A stretch of 64,000 nt of DNA from Planctomycetota bacterium (GTDB lineage Bacteria; Planctomycetota; Planctomycetia; Pirellulales; Lacipirellulaceae), in contig JAJDED010000061.1 of assembly GCA_029259915.1 (NCBI GenBank), positions 166,519 to 230,518 of the forward strand, written 5' to 3'. The position numbers and the translations under genes are program-made. This document shows positions 44,901 through 54,421 of this stretch, piece after piece. Position 1 is the stretch's first letter; each line of letters starts with the position of its first letter. A model generated the notes under the pieces. The model was not told the DNA's origin and searched no databases. It was given only the letters and a program-made list of their open reading frames with translations.

Positions 44901-46928
44901 GTTCTCGATGGTCATATCGTTCGTCGAAGGAACTGAAAGCTCGATAAATCCGCCTCGGACTTCGGTATCGGTGTAATCAGAAAAAGGATCGTCAGCAAAA
45001 TATTCTTCCCAGTAATCGACAAACCCGCCACCCAAGGTCCCCCCCAAGCCACCTGGGACAACTTGAAACAGGCTGTCTTCATCACTTTGCTCCTGTGCTT
45101 CAAGAGGAATAAAGAATCCGCCAGCGGGATTAATAAAGCTTGTAAAAGTTAATTCGTTCGGAAGTGCCTGATTCTTCGTATGCCATTGCTGAGCCATCAA
45201 AACGGCAAGTTCCGCGTCCACAACTCCGTGGGCTGTACCGATTTGTTCTCCATGCACACCCTTGCCTTGACTCACCGTGAAACCGGCGCTATTAGTCAGC
45301 ACTTGGGGCGTGGGCTGAAAGTGATTATCGCTAAAACCGGCGCCAAGATGAGAAACGATGGTCGGATCTAACGTAGGATTGCGCGTTAGTATCTCGGGAC
45401 TGATCGCAGGATCGAATGGATCAGGATCGTGAAACACGGGCATCTGGTTAATGATCCATGTGTTCTGTGTCGGGCCCGTAATGACAGTATTAGGAGTTTC
45501 AAACTCCGCATTCTGACGTGCGGAACGAACCAATATCTCTTGCACATCGCGCCAAGAGAGATTCGGATTCGCTTCCAGCATCAAGGCAACCACACCGCTC
45601 ACCAATGGATCAGCTGCTGAAGTGCCACCGAAACGCGACGTGTAGTCGATATCCGTCAAAAAGTCGCGATCGAATTCCTGACCAGTGATCGGGTCTGGCG
45701 AGATGTTAAATCCCGCCTCTCCTGTCAGATCGGTTGTGATGATTCCACTTCCCAGCCCCGAGTCGCCACCAATATTAATCGGCGTATTGAATTCGCCAGC
45801 GGAACCCGTGGGGGCGGCAACAAGAACACTCGTTCCCGCTTCAGCAAAGCTGGTGACCGTACCATCGATGTTGTTATAGAAACCATCATGGTCTACGCCG
45901 GTCACTCCGATCGTATAGCGCGAATTGACCCAGCCATTGTAGCCCGCAGAACCCCAATTCCCCAGGCTATTAAAACCAGGATCGAGGGGCGACCCGGCAC
46001 CATTTCCCGAAGCAAAGACATGGACCACTCCCAGGCCGCCTCTTCCAAATATGATCGAATCTCGTAGGGCAAAAACTTCAGCTTCCGTGAGGTTTCTTAG
46101 GCCACGCTCAAATACGCCATCACCATCTAAATCGAATCTCGGCCCCCAACTGTTGTTGGTAATGTCGATTTGATCGGTTTCGTATCGAAAGGCGTCTACC
46201 GTTGCATTTGGTGCCGGGTTTCCATTTCCAAAGAAATCCAGAAACTCGATCGGCACAAGAGTCACCCCGGGCGCAATCCCCGATCCACCAAGACCGTTGT
46301 TGGCAACCGCACCGATAAGTCCCGCCACCGCGGTACCGTGAGGCGCAGAAGTGCCCAACGCTGGCCCCGTGGTACCGGTGAAGGTACTTAATCCCAGCGT
46401 AGCGGAAACATTGGCGGCCAAGTCGGGATGGTCGAACTGCAAAGCACTGTCGATCACCGCTACCGTAACGCCTGCCCCGGTAAGGCTCGTGTTGTTAAAC
46501 ACGGGAGCAACGTTGATATCTTCACCAGGGATGCCAAAGATAGCCTGGAAGTCGGGATTTCCTACCTCCTGCCCTATGTTGATTAAATGCCATTGATCGC
46601 CCAAAAGAGGATCCGTGGGTATCGAGAAAGAGGCGATACTCGATTGAGTAGACGCTTCAACGAGCGACGCCCAATTGAGCTCGTTTAGAAGAATTTGCAG
46701 CGCACCTTCGGCCGTATTGCTTGAGAGACTAGTGACCTCGATTTTCACACTTTCGTCCACATTGCCGGCAAGCTGCGCCAACGGACTTTCCGCCGACATC
46801 ACGCGGCGGTCTTCGAGGGTCTCGAAACCAAGCTGCTTTTTTTGCCGGCGGCTGATACCGGTGGGACGGCGCTTGGCGCTGGGAGTGCGCAAGCCGCGCA
46901 GGCTCCGACCGAAGTTAGAACTCTTCAC
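41916..46928 (-). CDS. Giant exported subtilase with P-domain, SdrD-like, GEVED and dockerin-like repeats
   Basis: About 1670 residues from GTG 46928, chosen for the GAGG about 8 bp upstream; the frame opens 33 bp earlier at 46961. Numbered from there, the N-terminus carries FETLEDRRVMSAE (46-58), a planctomycete export-associated motif. S8 residues are D171, H208, N320, S448. A P-domain follows (about 670-840, ending near FQITGIEVDWHG), then three SdrD_B-like Ca2+ repeats (DANGNGVLDATD, DLNGDGLFNGDD, DSNGNMLREAGE), a GEVED domain and two dockerin-like repeats with FDFLAWQRG. Extracellular proteolysis and surface attachment are inferred. Confidence 0.85.
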   Translation of the reverse strand: MKSSNFGRSLRGLRTPSAKRRPTGISRRQKKQLGFETLEDRRVMSAESPLAQLAGNVDESVKIEVTSLSSNTAEGALQILLNELNWASLVEASTQSSIASFSIPTDPLLGDQWHLINIGQEVGNPDFQAIFGIPGEDINVAPVFNNTSLTGAGVTVAVIDSALQFDHPDLAANVSATLGLSTFTGTTGPALGTSAPHGTAVAGLIGAVANNGLGGSGIAPGVTLVPIEFLDFFGNGNPAPNATVDAFRYETDQIDITNNSWGPRFDLDGDGVFERGLRNLTEAEVFALRDSIIFGRGGLGVVHVFASGNGAGSPLDPGFNSLGNWGSAGYNGWVNSRYTIGVTGVDHDGFYNNIDGTVTSFAEAGTSVLVAAPTGSAGEFNTPINIGGDSGLGSGIITTDLTGEAGFNISPDPITGQEFDRDFLTDIDYTSRFGGTSAADPLVSGVVALMLEANPNLSWRDVQEILVRSARQNAEFETPNTVITGPTQNTWIINQMPVFHDPDPFDPAISPEILTRNPTLDPTIVSHLGAGFSDNHFQPTPQVLTNSAGFTVSQGKGVHGEQIGTAHGVVDAELAVLMAQQWHTKNQALPNELTFTSFINPAGGFFIPLEAQEQSDEDSLFQVVPGGLGGTLGGGFVDYWEEYFADDPFSDYTDTEVRGGFIELSVPSTNDMTIENVEVKITATGGTSEFLDSVRVLLVSPDGTHHDLNHFFLETPPSLNNFPINANASSFRESPALASSDTDPGNPLVATFSSNRSWGERSDNAIIFDPITAEPAAGIILSQGWQLHMENYSNTAFQITGIEVDWHGSPIAVANTQRIQGLIGVDDNEDDQFNFSRVQLINADVDGVVRFREVANVITAHESMGANVTVFAHRDANGNGVLDATDVLVDQFVTGADGNYYFDLVPDDYIISVEDPLGRTVLDDSITPGGFLKDYQSQWNVTTDFFKVWDYDANLEVPLQAATNAPFSFSGTAIPDHVKHINFLLDPGPPAAPQVDFSGSIFADLNGDGLFNGDDVAVPGVGVFGDVNRNGALDAGEILVESNAAGEYALTILDVTTTTVMNVGVRPPASWTASNPSAGFEAFFVQPGDTFTGVDFHIQPPSGATAGDGSALSGIILGTIFNDSNGNMLREAGEVGVPNITVYVDMNNSGAIDAGDVVTTTNSNGAYAFADLPDGGHFLRMELDPLSGITQTFPDFDLPQFATIVSGGTVTDIKFGVSSGSGGPGGTLDFGDLPDVYGTRLVDDGPRHPEGIFFLGTMIDAEPDGKPTSDALGDDTAFIPDEDGIAVDALVAGGLGRLEAVASRHGGYLQGWVDFNGDGDFDDLIGGVSEKIVTNALLVPGVNVVNFAIPTTIDATTVYARFRYGEFGLGSTGLASIGEVEDYVLTVAPPVVPQVIIHGPDFNEDGQVNGFDFLAWQRGVGTTTGATAADGDSDSDGDVDAADLVAWEQDFGTGGSSVPAVLETGDFDLDGDADGFDFLAWQRGEGTVAGAAISDGDGNQDGQVNATDLAIWETNYGYDATGSSAPLSGISSTGPSGSRTASPVASEFAASTVPSLATEQTSVVEQNASGIPNDRALRSLAMEVQHRFEGIQQRFERVAVRLENVVAETSHDHSIDLTDLGFAMRDRALDRLFAKRDRLFDNLSDKDYVENHAQDAFEAVFDQEQLWRFA

Positions 46929-47310
46929 GTTCGTTTCCTCTGCTCTCTTAGCCGCGCACACCCGCCGGGCGCGCGCCTAGCGCGGCCCGTCGCCGTGGAC
47001 TGGCCATCCACGGCACAATGTGCACACCCGAGCAGCCCGTGAAGGCATGCCCTAATTGCTCGGCGGCATGAAAAAATTACTGTTCCTAGGCGAGAAGCTT
47101 CATGCTTGATGTTGGGGTCTTCTGAGCCGGAGAAAAACCTTCCGGCCTGGGCAACAATCCATAACCCTGATGCTCGAAAACCCGTGTTCATAATAATTTC
47201 CACTCCCCCCGCCGTCAAACTTCTAGTAATCCAAAGGACCAAAAATATCCATTCTGCTTCAAAAAACAGCACGTTTTGCCAAAAAGTACATGGCAAATGT
47301 GAGAATTCTC

Positions 47311-47736
47311 ACCACAGAGGGCACAGAGAGCACAGAGTCAATGAATTGAGATTTTGGCTCTCTGTCAGGTAGTGGGTCAGTTTGGCCGAAGGCCTTTGTC
47401 ATCGTAGCCTGGGGCAAAGCCCCAGGTTGGAAGATGTTTCATGACGTTCGGCTGAAGGCCGTATTCACTTGCGCTCAGGATGAATATGGCCTTATGGCCA
47501 AAAATGTTTCTGTCTCTTGATTCCTGGGGCGTTGCCCCAGGCTACGGTGAAGTGAGGCCTTCGGCCAAGAAGCAAGGCGAACTGACACACTACCCTCTGT
47601 CATTTCCTGCTCTGCCGAGAAATCAAGCCAGATCCCTCGGCAGACCTCGGGTCTCCGCAGGCGACTCGCCGAGGCAAGAAGACAATAAATGGTTCCCTAC
47701 TTCCATTCCTCTGTGCTCTCTGTATCCTCTGTGGTG
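47311..47736. repeat. Nested composite inverted repeat
   Basis: Outer arms 47311-47336 and 47711-47736 match 24 of 26 as reverse complements (CCACAGAGGGCACAGAGAGC). A middle pair contains GTCAGTTTGGCCGAAGGCCT and AGGCCTTCGGCCAA ... GAACTGAC. An inner pair contains GTAGCCTGGGGCAAAGCCCC and GGGGCGTTGCCCCAGGCTAC. A fourth weak pair lies in the centre (GGCTGAAGGCCGTATTCA / GAATATGGCCTTATGGCC). No gene is supported between 46962 and 47990. Confidence 0.85.
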
Positions 47737-47990
47737 CAAAATCCGAGCAGCCAACCAGAATGTCAAAATAGGCGGTCTAAGGAGAAAATTCCAACTGTGA
47801 CGAAAACTCTGGTTCTTCCGCTTTTCATGGTCCGATAAGCATTTGCAAGATGTGAACAGTTCGGCAAGTGAGTTGCGCTCATCAAACAGTGCGTGCTTGC
47901 AAGCCGGATACAAAATCGATGTGAATCAGAAATTTCACACCGCGACTCGCAAGAGTGCGAGAACGCGAGATCATTAGGGGGAACTTGGGG

Positions 47991-49271
47991 ATGAACCGTC
48001 ATTTGCCAACCTTGCAACGAGCCCTGGCGGCTTTTGCTGTCTGTTTGTTGCAGTCCGCGCTGCCAGCAAGCGGCCAGAATTCTGGCTATCAGTCTCCCAC
48101 GTTTTTCGGTCAGAGCGGACCGACTAGTGGCATGGCTGCACCCATGCCCGCTTCGCCACTCGCCGGTGGCATGCCTGCCGCGGGCGGCGATGCCTACATG
48201 GACGCCCACGGCCAGCCAATTGTCATGCCTGCCAGTTACTGCCAAAGCTGCCCAGGAGGCGCCGGCGGTGGTGGCTGCGGCTATGGCGATCCGATGGCAG
48301 TTGATTTCGGCGGCTACGCCAGCCCCGACCAGTGTGGTCCCCATTACTTCGACGTGGCGTTCGAAACCGTCTTTCTGCAGGGAGAAGACCTGTTTCAAAA
48401 TGTGGTGCCATTCACTTCGGTAGGCGCCGGCGTCAATGCTCCGCGTTTTCTAGACATTGAACGCGACTTTGGCGAGTACGAACCGGGTTGGCAAATCGCA
48501 GCCCGTTACGATGTCGGCCCGCTGTCGATGATCGAAGCCACCTACATGGGGCTGTACGACATTAGCTTTCGCGATCAGGTGCGCTCAGTCGACGTAGCGC
48601 CGGGCGGGGCCAATTTCCAATTGTTCAGCGTATTTTCTAATTTCGGCACCGGCACACTTGTTCCAGGTATCGACGATGGGTTGGTTCACCGGCTCGATTA
48701 TGAGTCGGACCTACAAAGCACCGAAATCAGTTTCCGTCGCTACTGGGTTGGCAACAACCCTCGCGTTTCCGGCTCATTGCTGATGGGCTTTCGATACTTG
48801 CGGATGACCGAGGATTTGAACTTTAGCTCCGACGCATTGGTAATTGCGGCCGTCGAATCGGCCAGTCGACTCTGGAGTAGCGAGAACGACCTGCTTGGGT
48901 TCCAAGTGGGAGGCGACGGCTGGATTTGCCTCCGGCAAGGTTTGCGATTCGGTTGCGAAGGCAAAGCAGGTATCTACAACAACCGCTTCAAATTCCGTCA
49001 CATGGGAGATTTTCCTGCTGCAGGTCCAGCAGACTTCGACGTCACCGCCGAAGGCAACGACGTGGCGTTTGCCGCCGAAGGTGATGCATCCTTCGTGGCC
49101 GATATTCTGCCAAGCTGGTCGCTTCGCGGCGGGTATCGGGTGATGTACATGAACAGCCTCGCCACGGTTGGCAACAACATCGATCCGACCAACGTCAGTT
49201 CGACCGCGGTGCTAACCACCTCGGATGCGCTGTACCACGGATTCCACGGCGGGTTGGAATATGTTTGGTAG
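47991..49271 (+). CDS. BBP7-family outer-membrane barrel protein
   Basis: A 426-residue product from ATG 47991. A signal peptide (LQRALAAFAVCLLQSALPAS) and a Gly/Ala/Pro-rich linker with CQSCPGGAGGGGCGYG precede a ~300-residue beta-rich part (FDVAFETVFLQGEDLFQNVV, VGPLSMIEATYMGLYDISF, GSLLMGFRYLRMTEDLNFSS) ending in an aromatic residue (GLEYVW), as in outer-membrane barrels. This resembles the BBP7 family so far seen mainly in planctomycetes. Probable role: porin or outer-membrane structural protein. The stop codon is 3 bp from an inverted repeat. Confidence 0.8.
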   Translation: MNRHLPTLQRALAAFAVCLLQSALPASGQNSGYQSPTFFGQSGPTSGMAAPMPASPLAGGMPAAGGDAYMDAHGQPIVMPASYCQSCPGGAGGGGCGYGDPMAVDFGGYASPDQCGPHYFDVAFETVFLQGEDLFQNVVPFTSVGAGVNAPRFLDIERDFGEYEPGWQIAARYDVGPLSMIEATYMGLYDISFRDQVRSVDVAPGGANFQLFSVFSNFGTGTLVPGIDDGLVHRLDYESDLQSTEISFRRYWVGNNPRVSGSLLMGFRYLRMTEDLNFSSDALVIAAVESASRLWSSENDLLGFQVGGDGWICLRQGLRFGCEGKAGIYNNRFKFRHMGDFPAAGPADFDVTAEGNDVAFAAEGDASFVADILPSWSLRGGYRVMYMNSLATVGNNIDPTNVSSTAVLTTSDALYHGFHGGLEYVW

Positions 49272-49273
49272 AT

Positions 49274-49378
49274 GAGGAGAGGACAGGATTCAGAGGTCAG
49301 AGATCAGGGAACCCGATGGGAAAACCATTGAGGGTTGCCGACTTGTTTCTGACCTCCGGCCCCTGTCCTCTGACCTCT
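49274..49378. repeat. Imperfect inverted repeat of GGTCAGAG words
   Basis: Arms 49274-49303 and about 49347-49378 share AGAGGACAGG and GAGGTCAGA as reverse complements. It starts 3 bp after the BBP7 gene stop, so transcripts of that gene would carry it. Confidence 0.85.
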
Positions 49379-49525
49379 TCCCTGCAGATATTCTCCGAGA
49401 ATTCGGCACACTTCTGTCGAGTTTTTTGCTAAATTGCCAACGGCCAAGTACAATATCTACTGATTCTGCAAATAACCACGGTTTTGCAGATTGTAGGGGC
49501 ATATCTGTATTTGGGGACATCCGAA

Positions 49526-52500
49526 ATGGCAAAAGGCAATTGGCGGCGGGGTCGGCGCGCTCGGACCCGCGGCAACGGAACAGGCAAGCATTCTCGCGCT
49601 GCGCGCACATCTTTAGCCGGCAACTCGCTGACACGCTCGCTCCACGTCGAGCAACTCGAAGACCGTCGTATGCTGGCGACGTTTACGGTCGTCAATCCGT
49701 TCGACCTACAGGACGACGGTAACGGTATGCTGGAAGTCGTTCCCGGCTCGCTGCGCGCTGCCATTGAAAGTGCTGAGGAGTTCGACGACGCCGATACGAT
49801 TGTCTTCTCGGGATTCCAGTTCGACAACCCGACTTCGATCAGCTTGCAGCGCGATATGGATATGTTCGGCGAGCTGGCGATCACTTTCCCAGTAAATATC
49901 ATCGGACCAGGTCCAGGGAAACTCTCCATCTTTGCCGCACCTGGCAGACGTATTTTTAATGTCAACGATGGCGGCGATGATGTGGATATCGCGGTCAGCA
50001 TCAGCGGGCTGACCCTTTCCGGCGGCTCTGCTGCAGGTGCGGATGCAGAGGGTCAAGGCGGAGCCATTTTCAATACCGAAAATCTCTCGCTCACCAATGT
50101 CGTGATCAGTAATAGTACCGCGAGCAGCGGCGGCGGGGGAATCTTTCACGATATTGGCAATCTTCGGATCGAACGAAGTTTGATCCAGGACAACACCTCC
50201 CAACTGGGCGGTGGCGGAATTCAGAACGGTGCGACTGCTGACCAATCTGATAACTTTCCGACGACGACGATCTCCAACTCCACCATCACCGGGAACGCCG
50301 CCAATGGAGGTGACTCGGGCTACGGAGGAGGAATCTTCAATATCGCAGGAACAGTGAACATTGAGCAAAGCACCCTCCTCGGTAACTCGGCCAACGTGGA
50401 TGGCGGAGGCGTAGCGAGCCAAGGCTTTGATCCGATGGCAGACGAAATGGGCATGGCCGCTGAGACTAGTGGCAACACGACGACGAACATTCATGGCTCG
50501 ATTATTGTTGGCAACACGGCAGGGCTTATGAATGATCCCAACGACGTGGCCAGTACCGGCATGACCGATGAACCCGCGCCTTTCGACCCACAGATACATA
50601 GTAACGGGTACAACCTCTTCGGTGTACTGACTCATCCTATCATCAGCGCGAACATGGATGTTACTTTGCCGCCAGGCGGTCCAGGCGACATGGCAAACGT
50701 CGAACCCCTGACTCTCTTTATTGGCACTCCTTATCCTATGGATCCCTTTAATCCTGAACTTGCCGTGCCTCTGCTGGCTGACTATGGCGGTGAGGTACCA
50801 GTTTTCATGCCCGATCCCAACAAGGTTGGTGGGCTGTCGGTGATCGATCAAGGAGATACTAATGTAAATAACCTAGTCGGAGCGTTCGATCAACGAGGAC
50901 GCCACTTCACTCGTACGTTTGAAGCAGGAGCTCTTATAAATCCAAGAATCGATATCGGAGCCGCCGAATATCAAGATGGTCTCTTTGTCGTCGATACGCT
51001 AGAGGATGAATCAGACAGCGAGTACTCCGTTGGCGACTTTTCGCTTCGCGAAGCCCTTGAATTCTCAGAAAAGAATCCGGGACACGACACAATTGCGTTC
51101 TCCTTTAGTTTACGAACTGAACCCGACCCCAATCCCTTCACGCCGGCTCCTACCATCCGACTCACACTCGGTGAACTCGTAATTGCCGGGGGCGTGGATA
51201 TCCAAGGCCCCACGTTTCAGCTTGAAATTGACGGCACTAGTAGCTCGCGAATTTTCAATGTCCTCAGCAGTGCCAACCCAGTACTCATCAGCGATCTCAC
51301 TCTGATCAACGGAGGGGGAGTCGTTAGTGGTGGGGCAATTTCCAACAGCGGAAACCTCACGATCCAAGATACCTATTTTCTGACCAATAACGCTATTAAC
51401 GGCGCAGCTCTTTTCATCCAGAGCGGTGATGTGACCGTCGATTCGAGTACCTTCGCAGAAAATTCCGCCGCCAATAACGGCGGGGGAATCTACGTCGATT
51501 CGACCGCGGGCACGGTGGACATTATCAACTCCACGATTTCTGCCAACGAGGCAGCCAACCGCGGTGCCGGCATTACGAATCTCGGCACAAATACAACGGT
51601 CGAATATAGCACGATCACGCTGAACAACTCCGCCTCGACGCGCGGCAGTGGCATCACGAATCTCGGCGGAGGGCTGCTCAATGTTCTGTCCACCATCGTC
51701 GCCGGTAATCTCAATAACGATATCGAATTCTTCAACGGCTCTGCTGCCCAGATCACTTCGCTCGGCTACAACCTCGTTGGCAATGGCAACGCTGCCTTTA
51801 CTCAATTCATCCAGAGCGGCGACCAAAATGGCGTGGTCGATCCCCTGCTTGCGTCCCTAGCTTTCGCCGGCGGGCCAACGCCGACTCATCAGGTACTCGC
51901 AGGGAGTCTGGCACTCGACGCGGGGGATCCGCTTGCGGTAGCCGGCATTGGCGGTGTGCCTGAATTCGATCAGCGGGGCGATCAATTCACGCGCGTTTTC
52001 GATGGAGACGTCTCCGGCACAGCCCGCATCGACATTGGCGCTTACGAATTGCAGGAGACCACATACCGGGTAGACAGCCCGTTTGACGAAAACGACGGCA
52101 ATTTTACCCCAGGCAACTTCTCGTTGCGCGAAGCGATCGAAGTCGCCAATTCCACGGCAAGTCCGTTGCCTGAAATAATTGTTTTCGACATGTCGCTGGA
52201 TGGTAGTACGATCTTCCTTTCACCCGCGTTCCTTGCTCCGTTTACTACGCCGGATATCAAAATCACCAGTCCCGTAGATATTTTTGGTCCAGGCATTACG
52301 ATCAACGGAAGTGGGCTGCCGGGTACCTCCATGTTCACGGTAGACGATGGCGATGATGGGACGATGATTGGCGTGTCCTTTGAAGATTTCAACTTCCAAG
52401 GGGGCAGCGGCCGAGTTGCTGTGAACCGAGAAGATCTTGACTTCACTAGTATTCTTGCCACCGGCAACAACGGAGTGTTTTCAAATACGCTTGGCGACTT

Positions 52501-54421
52501 GACCATCAATACAAGCGTCTTGTCGGGCAATTCTTCGTTTGGTTCTGGAGGTGCCGTCGTATCCACCGATGGAAATCTCACCATCGTAGGTACCGGGTAC
52601 GACTATAGTGTGCTCGCTGGAAACACAACCAATTTTTCAGGCGGCAATGGCGGCGGGATTAGCTTCTCTGACAATACGACCGATGGTCGAACGCTTTCCC
52701 TCTCGAGAGTGATTATCTCCGGAAATAACGCCCCTGCAGGTGCCGCGGACGGAGGCGGGCTCTTTATTTCCGGCAACGGAAGCGTAACCCCAGGCAATAT
52801 GACCCAGGCAACAGTTGTCGACTCCGTAGTCAGCGGAAACTCCACCACAGGTTCGAACTCCGAAGGAGCAGGCATCTTTATCAGGGATGCTGATGTCACG
52901 TTGACAGGGACTGTCGTCAGCCTGAACAAATCCTTCGGCACCAATTCCAAAGGTGCGGGCATCTACCTTTCCGGCGGAAGTCTGACGATTGGAAACTCGC
53001 CGGATAATAATAGCTTGGTCACACAAAACAGTACCTACGGCAACTATGCACCGGGAGCGGGCATCGCCAATCTCGGCGGCAACGTCACGCTGAATCAAGC
53101 CACCATCTCGCGGAATACGACCTCGGGAATCGATTCCCATGGCGGAGGAATTTACAGCACCGGAGGCAGCCTCACGCTTAACGAAACAACCGTCAACGAC
53201 AATAGTACTGCCGCCACGGGAACCAAAGGGGGAGGAATCTTCACCGATACCAACCTCACCGGTAGCCAAACCGCATCGATCTTTAATTCGACAGTTTCGG
53301 GAAACACGGCCACTTTGCGCGGTGGAGGTATTTACAACGCCGATGGCCTATTGAAGATTACTTACAGCACGATCACCGACAATAGCGTGCCCTTCTTTGG
53401 CAATGGCGGCGGCGTGGCCAGTTTTGGGAACTCGAGTACGACTCGTACGGAAGTCCGGTCCTCGATCATCGCGGGTAACTTCTCAACGGCTGATCCGGTG
53501 AATCCTAACAGCGACGTCGAGTCGGTCGCCGGCAGCACTACCAATTCATTCACTTCGCTTGGCTATAATCTCATTGGCAAGGGCTTGCCACTTGCGCTGG
53601 GTGAATTCGATAAAACTGGAGATCAAGCCAACATCGTTGATCCCCGGTTGGGATCCCTATCATTGATTAACGGCGGGCCGACAGCCACTCATGCGCTGCT
53701 TCCAGACAGTCCTGCGATCAATGCTGGTGACCCGGGCGCGGTGGCTGGGGTGGGCAATGTTCCCACCTACGACCAACGCGGCACAGGTTTTACGAGAGTC
53801 CAGCAGGGAAGGATTGACATCGGGGCGTTCGAATCCGATCTCTTGCCACTAGCTGTTTTTGACCCTGCCGACTTCAACGAGGATGGAGAGGTTTCTGGAT
53901 TCGACTTCCTTGCTTGGCAACGTGGCTTAGGGACACCGGCGGCCACCAAGGCGGATGGCGATGCCGATGGCAACATGATCGTCGACGCAGTCGACCTCGG
54001 GATTTGGCAAGCGTCTTATGGAACTTCTTCGCCGTTAGTCGCGGCTCTTTCGAGTGGCACTTCCAGCAGTAGCGAATCTCCCCAACTAGCCAGCGCACTG
54101 ACTGCTTCAGCCGAAAGTACGACAAGTTCACCGACGACGAGTACTCCTGTGGAAAGCTCGTTCTTTATCGCGAGCCTTTCCCTGAACGTCGGCAACGCGA
54201 GTCTCGTGACAGCAAATGAACAACCGCTTCAGGTAGCTGCCGTCGATGAGTCGCTAGCTGAGTATGGCGAGCCTACCTCAGGCAATGTCGGCGCGGCGGA
54301 TACCTTGGACTTCGGCGAACTAGCGGCTTTGCGTCAAACTGCCGAAAGCGATTCATCTGCGGAAAATGAGTCCCTCGCCGAGGACGCGGTCTTTGCGATG
54401 TTAGGCTCCGGCGGCCTGTGA
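49526..54421 (+). CDS. Giant exported beta-helix protein with dockerin-like repeat
   Basis: About 1631 residues from ATG 49526 (MAKGNWRRG...). The basic N-terminus followed by EQLEDRRMLA (about 47-56) is the same export-associated motif as in the giant subtilase. The body has many right-handed beta-helix turns (NLSLTNVVISNSTASSGGGG, TGNAANGGDSGYGGGIFN) and three SLREA-type segments (GSLRAAIES, FSLREALEF, FSLREAIEV). Near residue 1445 a dockerin-like pair appears (FNEDGEVSGFDFLAWQRG and DGNMIVDAVDLGIW), followed by a Ser/Thr-rich tail. No catalytic residues recognised. Adhesin or polysaccharide-binding role is inferred. Confidence 0.8.
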   Translation: MAKGNWRRGRRARTRGNGTGKHSRAARTSLAGNSLTRSLHVEQLEDRRMLATFTVVNPFDLQDDGNGMLEVVPGSLRAAIESAEEFDDADTIVFSGFQFDNPTSISLQRDMDMFGELAITFPVNIIGPGPGKLSIFAAPGRRIFNVNDGGDDVDIAVSISGLTLSGGSAAGADAEGQGGAIFNTENLSLTNVVISNSTASSGGGGIFHDIGNLRIERSLIQDNTSQLGGGGIQNGATADQSDNFPTTTISNSTITGNAANGGDSGYGGGIFNIAGTVNIEQSTLLGNSANVDGGGVASQGFDPMADEMGMAAETSGNTTTNIHGSIIVGNTAGLMNDPNDVASTGMTDEPAPFDPQIHSNGYNLFGVLTHPIISANMDVTLPPGGPGDMANVEPLTLFIGTPYPMDPFNPELAVPLLADYGGEVPVFMPDPNKVGGLSVIDQGDTNVNNLVGAFDQRGRHFTRTFEAGALINPRIDIGAAEYQDGLFVVDTLEDESDSEYSVGDFSLREALEFSEKNPGHDTIAFSFSLRTEPDPNPFTPAPTIRLTLGELVIAGGVDIQGPTFQLEIDGTSSSRIFNVLSSANPVLISDLTLINGGGVVSGGAISNSGNLTIQDTYFLTNNAINGAALFIQSGDVTVDSSTFAENSAANNGGGIYVDSTAGTVDIINSTISANEAANRGAGITNLGTNTTVEYSTITLNNSASTRGSGITNLGGGLLNVLSTIVAGNLNNDIEFFNGSAAQITSLGYNLVGNGNAAFTQFIQSGDQNGVVDPLLASLAFAGGPTPTHQVLAGSLALDAGDPLAVAGIGGVPEFDQRGDQFTRVFDGDVSGTARIDIGAYELQETTYRVDSPFDENDGNFTPGNFSLREAIEVANSTASPLPEIIVFDMSLDGSTIFLSPAFLAPFTTPDIKITSPVDIFGPGITINGSGLPGTSMFTVDDGDDGTMIGVSFEDFNFQGGSGRVAVNREDLDFTSILATGNNGVFSNTLGDLTINTSVLSGNSSFGSGGAVVSTDGNLTIVGTGYDYSVLAGNTTNFSGGNGGGISFSDNTTDGRTLSLSRVIISGNNAPAGAADGGGLFISGNGSVTPGNMTQATVVDSVVSGNSTTGSNSEGAGIFIRDADVTLTGTVVSLNKSFGTNSKGAGIYLSGGSLTIGNSPDNNSLVTQNSTYGNYAPGAGIANLGGNVTLNQATISRNTTSGIDSHGGGIYSTGGSLTLNETTVNDNSTAATGTKGGGIFTDTNLTGSQTASIFNSTVSGNTATLRGGGIYNADGLLKITYSTITDNSVPFFGNGGGVASFGNSSTTRTEVRSSIIAGNFSTADPVNPNSDVESVAGSTTNSFTSLGYNLIGKGLPLALGEFDKTGDQANIVDPRLGSLSLINGGPTATHALLPDSPAINAGDPGAVAGVGNVPTYDQRGTGFTRVQQGRIDIGAFESDLLPLAVFDPADFNEDGEVSGFDFLAWQRGLGTPAATKADGDADGNMIVDAVDLGIWQASYGTSSPLVAALSSGTSSSSESPQLASALTASAESTTSSPTTSTPVESSFFIASLSLNVGNASLVTANEQPLQVAAVDESLAEYGEPTSGNVGAADTLDFGELAALRQTAESDSSAENESLAEDAVFAMLGSGGL

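Noticed and set aside
46962..47990. Possible CRISPR array in the repeat-rich gap
   Set aside because: Repeats here are inverted and nested, not regularly spaced direct repeats, and no cas gene is near.
49706..50851. Long minus-strand frame (381 residues) opposite the beta-helix protein
   Set aside because: The plus strand has continuous beta-helix turns; the antisense frame lacks any signal.
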